Shown here piece by piece: positions 5,382 through 5,903 of a stretch of 5,903 bases of DNA. The DNA is from PR03 sp031362725. GTDB taxonomy: Bacteria; Myxococcota_A; UBA9160; PR03. The notes under the pieces are model-generated. The model made no database searches, was not told where the DNA came from, and was given only the letters and a program-made list of their open reading frames with translations. How positions within the stretch are numbered: position 1 is the stretch's first letter; every line of letters starts with the position of its first letter. A program made the position numbers and the translations under genes. The DNA is taken from the NCBI GenBank assembly GCA_031362725.1, contig JANLTC010000147.1:1-5903 (forward strand), in the 5' to 3' direction.

Positions 5382-5623
5382 GCTGCAGGAGAGCGAACCG
5401 GGAAGATGACTTCCTCGTGGAGCACTTCTACTGCGTAGGCAAAGACGGCTTTGAGAGCGTCAGCAGTCAACGACGGGTAGTTCTCGAGGACTTGATCTTG
5501 CGTCCAGCCAGATGCAAACAACCCGAGAATGAAGTCCACCGCGAGCCGCGTTCCCCGGACAATGGGCTTGCCCGCGAGGACCTGCGGATCAGACGTGACG
5601 TGATCGGCCCAGTTGGTTTCCAT
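5378..5623 (-). CDS. DUF433 family protein, probable antitoxin of the DUF5615 toxin
   Basis: 81 residues, the standard DUF433 length. The core matches the family throughout: ADHVTSDPQVLAGKPIVRGT, RLAVDFILGLFASGWTQDQV, ENYPSLTADALKAVFAYA. DUF433 proteins carry a helix-turn-helix-like fold and are commonly encoded just before a DUF5615 gene, as here, so this is read as the antitoxin and possibly the repressor of its own operon. The ATG at 5623 has GAGG 6 nt upstream. Counted G+C is about 53 % in the 5401-5520 part, against about 68-78 % in sampled blocks of the PEP-CTERM gene next door, which suggests acquisition by transfer. The next feature upstream is the end of an unrelated gene 121 bp away, so the pair should have its own promoter in that gap. 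I cannot pick out a convincing -35/-10 pair there. Confidence 0.88.
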   Translation of the reverse strand: METNWADHVTSDPQVLAGKPIVRGTRLAVDFILGLFASGWTQDQVLENYPSLTADALKAVFAYAVEVLHEEVIFPVRSPAA

Positions 5624-5713
5624 GTGCGACCTCAGGAACGCAGCTTAGCTCGGAGGACTTGGGCGTGGCCATCAGGCGCGTAGTGGCAGCCTCGTGAACT
5701 GGTGGGCACCGTG

Positions 5714-5740
5714 TCGGACCGCTCCGCCATCGGACCCGAT
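5714..5740. promoter_or_regulatory. Possible operator of the toxin-antitoxin pair (repeat elements)
   Basis: Within the 121-bp gap upstream of the DUF433 gene, TCGGACC occurs twice as a direct repeat (5714-5720 and 5730-5736, 16 bp apart). The second copy is embedded in the inverted repeat ATCGG-AC-CCGAT (5729-5740). Such small repeats are typical of antitoxin binding sites, but this one is about 90-115 bp from the start codon and close to the stop of the upstream gene. It could equally be chance. Confidence 0.25.
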
Positions 5741-5744
5741 CGGC

Positions 5745-5903
5745 TCAGCCATCCCACTCGATGGGATGTCTGGGATCCGGCAGGTATGAACAGAAATAGC
5801 CTCGCCGCACCGTCGCGTGTAGATGCGCGCCGAGTTCGGGATGGCTCGCCGCGATCTTGTCGAGCGCGGCCTTGATGCCCTTGGTCGCGGTCACGCGCGC
5901 GCG
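5745..5903 (-). CDS. C-terminal 52 residues of an unidentified protein (runs off the right edge)
   Basis: On the minus strand the frame is open from base 5903 to a TGA at 5745-5747. The tail reads RARVTATKGIKAALDKIAAS, then HPELGAHLHATVRRGYFCSY, then LPDPRHPIEWDG. It starts as an amphipathic helix with strongly G/C-ending codons, as real genes here have, and finishes with a cysteine/aromatic motif GYFCSYLPDPRHPIEW that looks like a conserved C-terminal end. I cannot name the family with confidence. It is in the same orientation as the toxin-antitoxin genes but separated from them by 121 bp and different in base composition, so it is probably a separate, resident gene. Confidence 0.6.
   Translation of the reverse strand, partial: RARVTATKGIKAALDKIAASHPELGAHLHATVRRGYFCSYLPDPRHPIEWDG

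Overview
The window is high-GC bacterial DNA (counted stretches of the main genes run at about 68 to 78 % G+C) and is densely coded with strong third-position G/C bias. Two genes end in PEP-CTERM sorting signals, which implies a Gram-negative host with an exosortase/archaeosortase system (none is visible here). Together with a Comamonas-type 3-alpha-hydroxysteroid dehydrogenase/carbonyl reductase SDR, a SnoaL-like protein, a hotdog thioesterase and a DUF433/DUF5615 toxin-antitoxin pair, this fits an environmental proteobacterial or Myxococcota-like ('deltaproteobacterial') metagenomic lineage. That placement is inference. The window holds eight genes, of which the first and last are cut by the window edges.

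Left part, minus strand, read right to left: a PEP-CTERM exported protein (start near 2661, stop at 1231) is followed after 35 nt by an SDR oxidoreductase (TTG start 1195, stop at 392), probably as one transcript. A spacer of about 200 bp follows, with a possible terminator hairpin, then the first 64 codons of a separate secreted protein (192 to 1, running off the window).

Centre, plus strand: a divergent spacer of roughly 200 bp separates the left block from a two-gene translationally coupled unit. This unit encodes a SnoaL/NTF2-fold protein (2859-3335) and a PaaI-like hotdog thioesterase (3332-4060). A second PEP-CTERM gene (4112-5077), a predicted beta-propeller-like exported protein, follows after 51 bp. 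That short gap contains a perfect 14-bp palindrome and a 14-nt sequence also found upstream of the other PEP-CTERM gene.

Right part, minus strand: a two-gene DUF433 antitoxin / DUF5615 PIN-like toxin module (5623 to 5025, GTGA overlap) of visibly lower G+C. Its 3' end runs into and overlaps the 3' end of the PEP-CTERM gene. Upstream of it is the C-terminal tail of an unidentified protein (5903 to 5745).

Working together: the SDR, SnoaL-like protein and thioesterase are the kinds of enzymes found in steroid, bile-acid or aromatic acyl-CoA metabolism, and could form a small catabolic neighbourhood. The two PEP-CTERM proteins would go to the cell surface or exopolysaccharide. The toxin-antitoxin module looks like a more recent arrival. 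I see no strong evidence of a wholly new system. The most notable points are the unusual C-terminal tail of the second PEP-CTERM protein at the toxin-antitoxin junction, the short elements shared upstream of the PEP-CTERM genes, and the bai-like enzyme combination.
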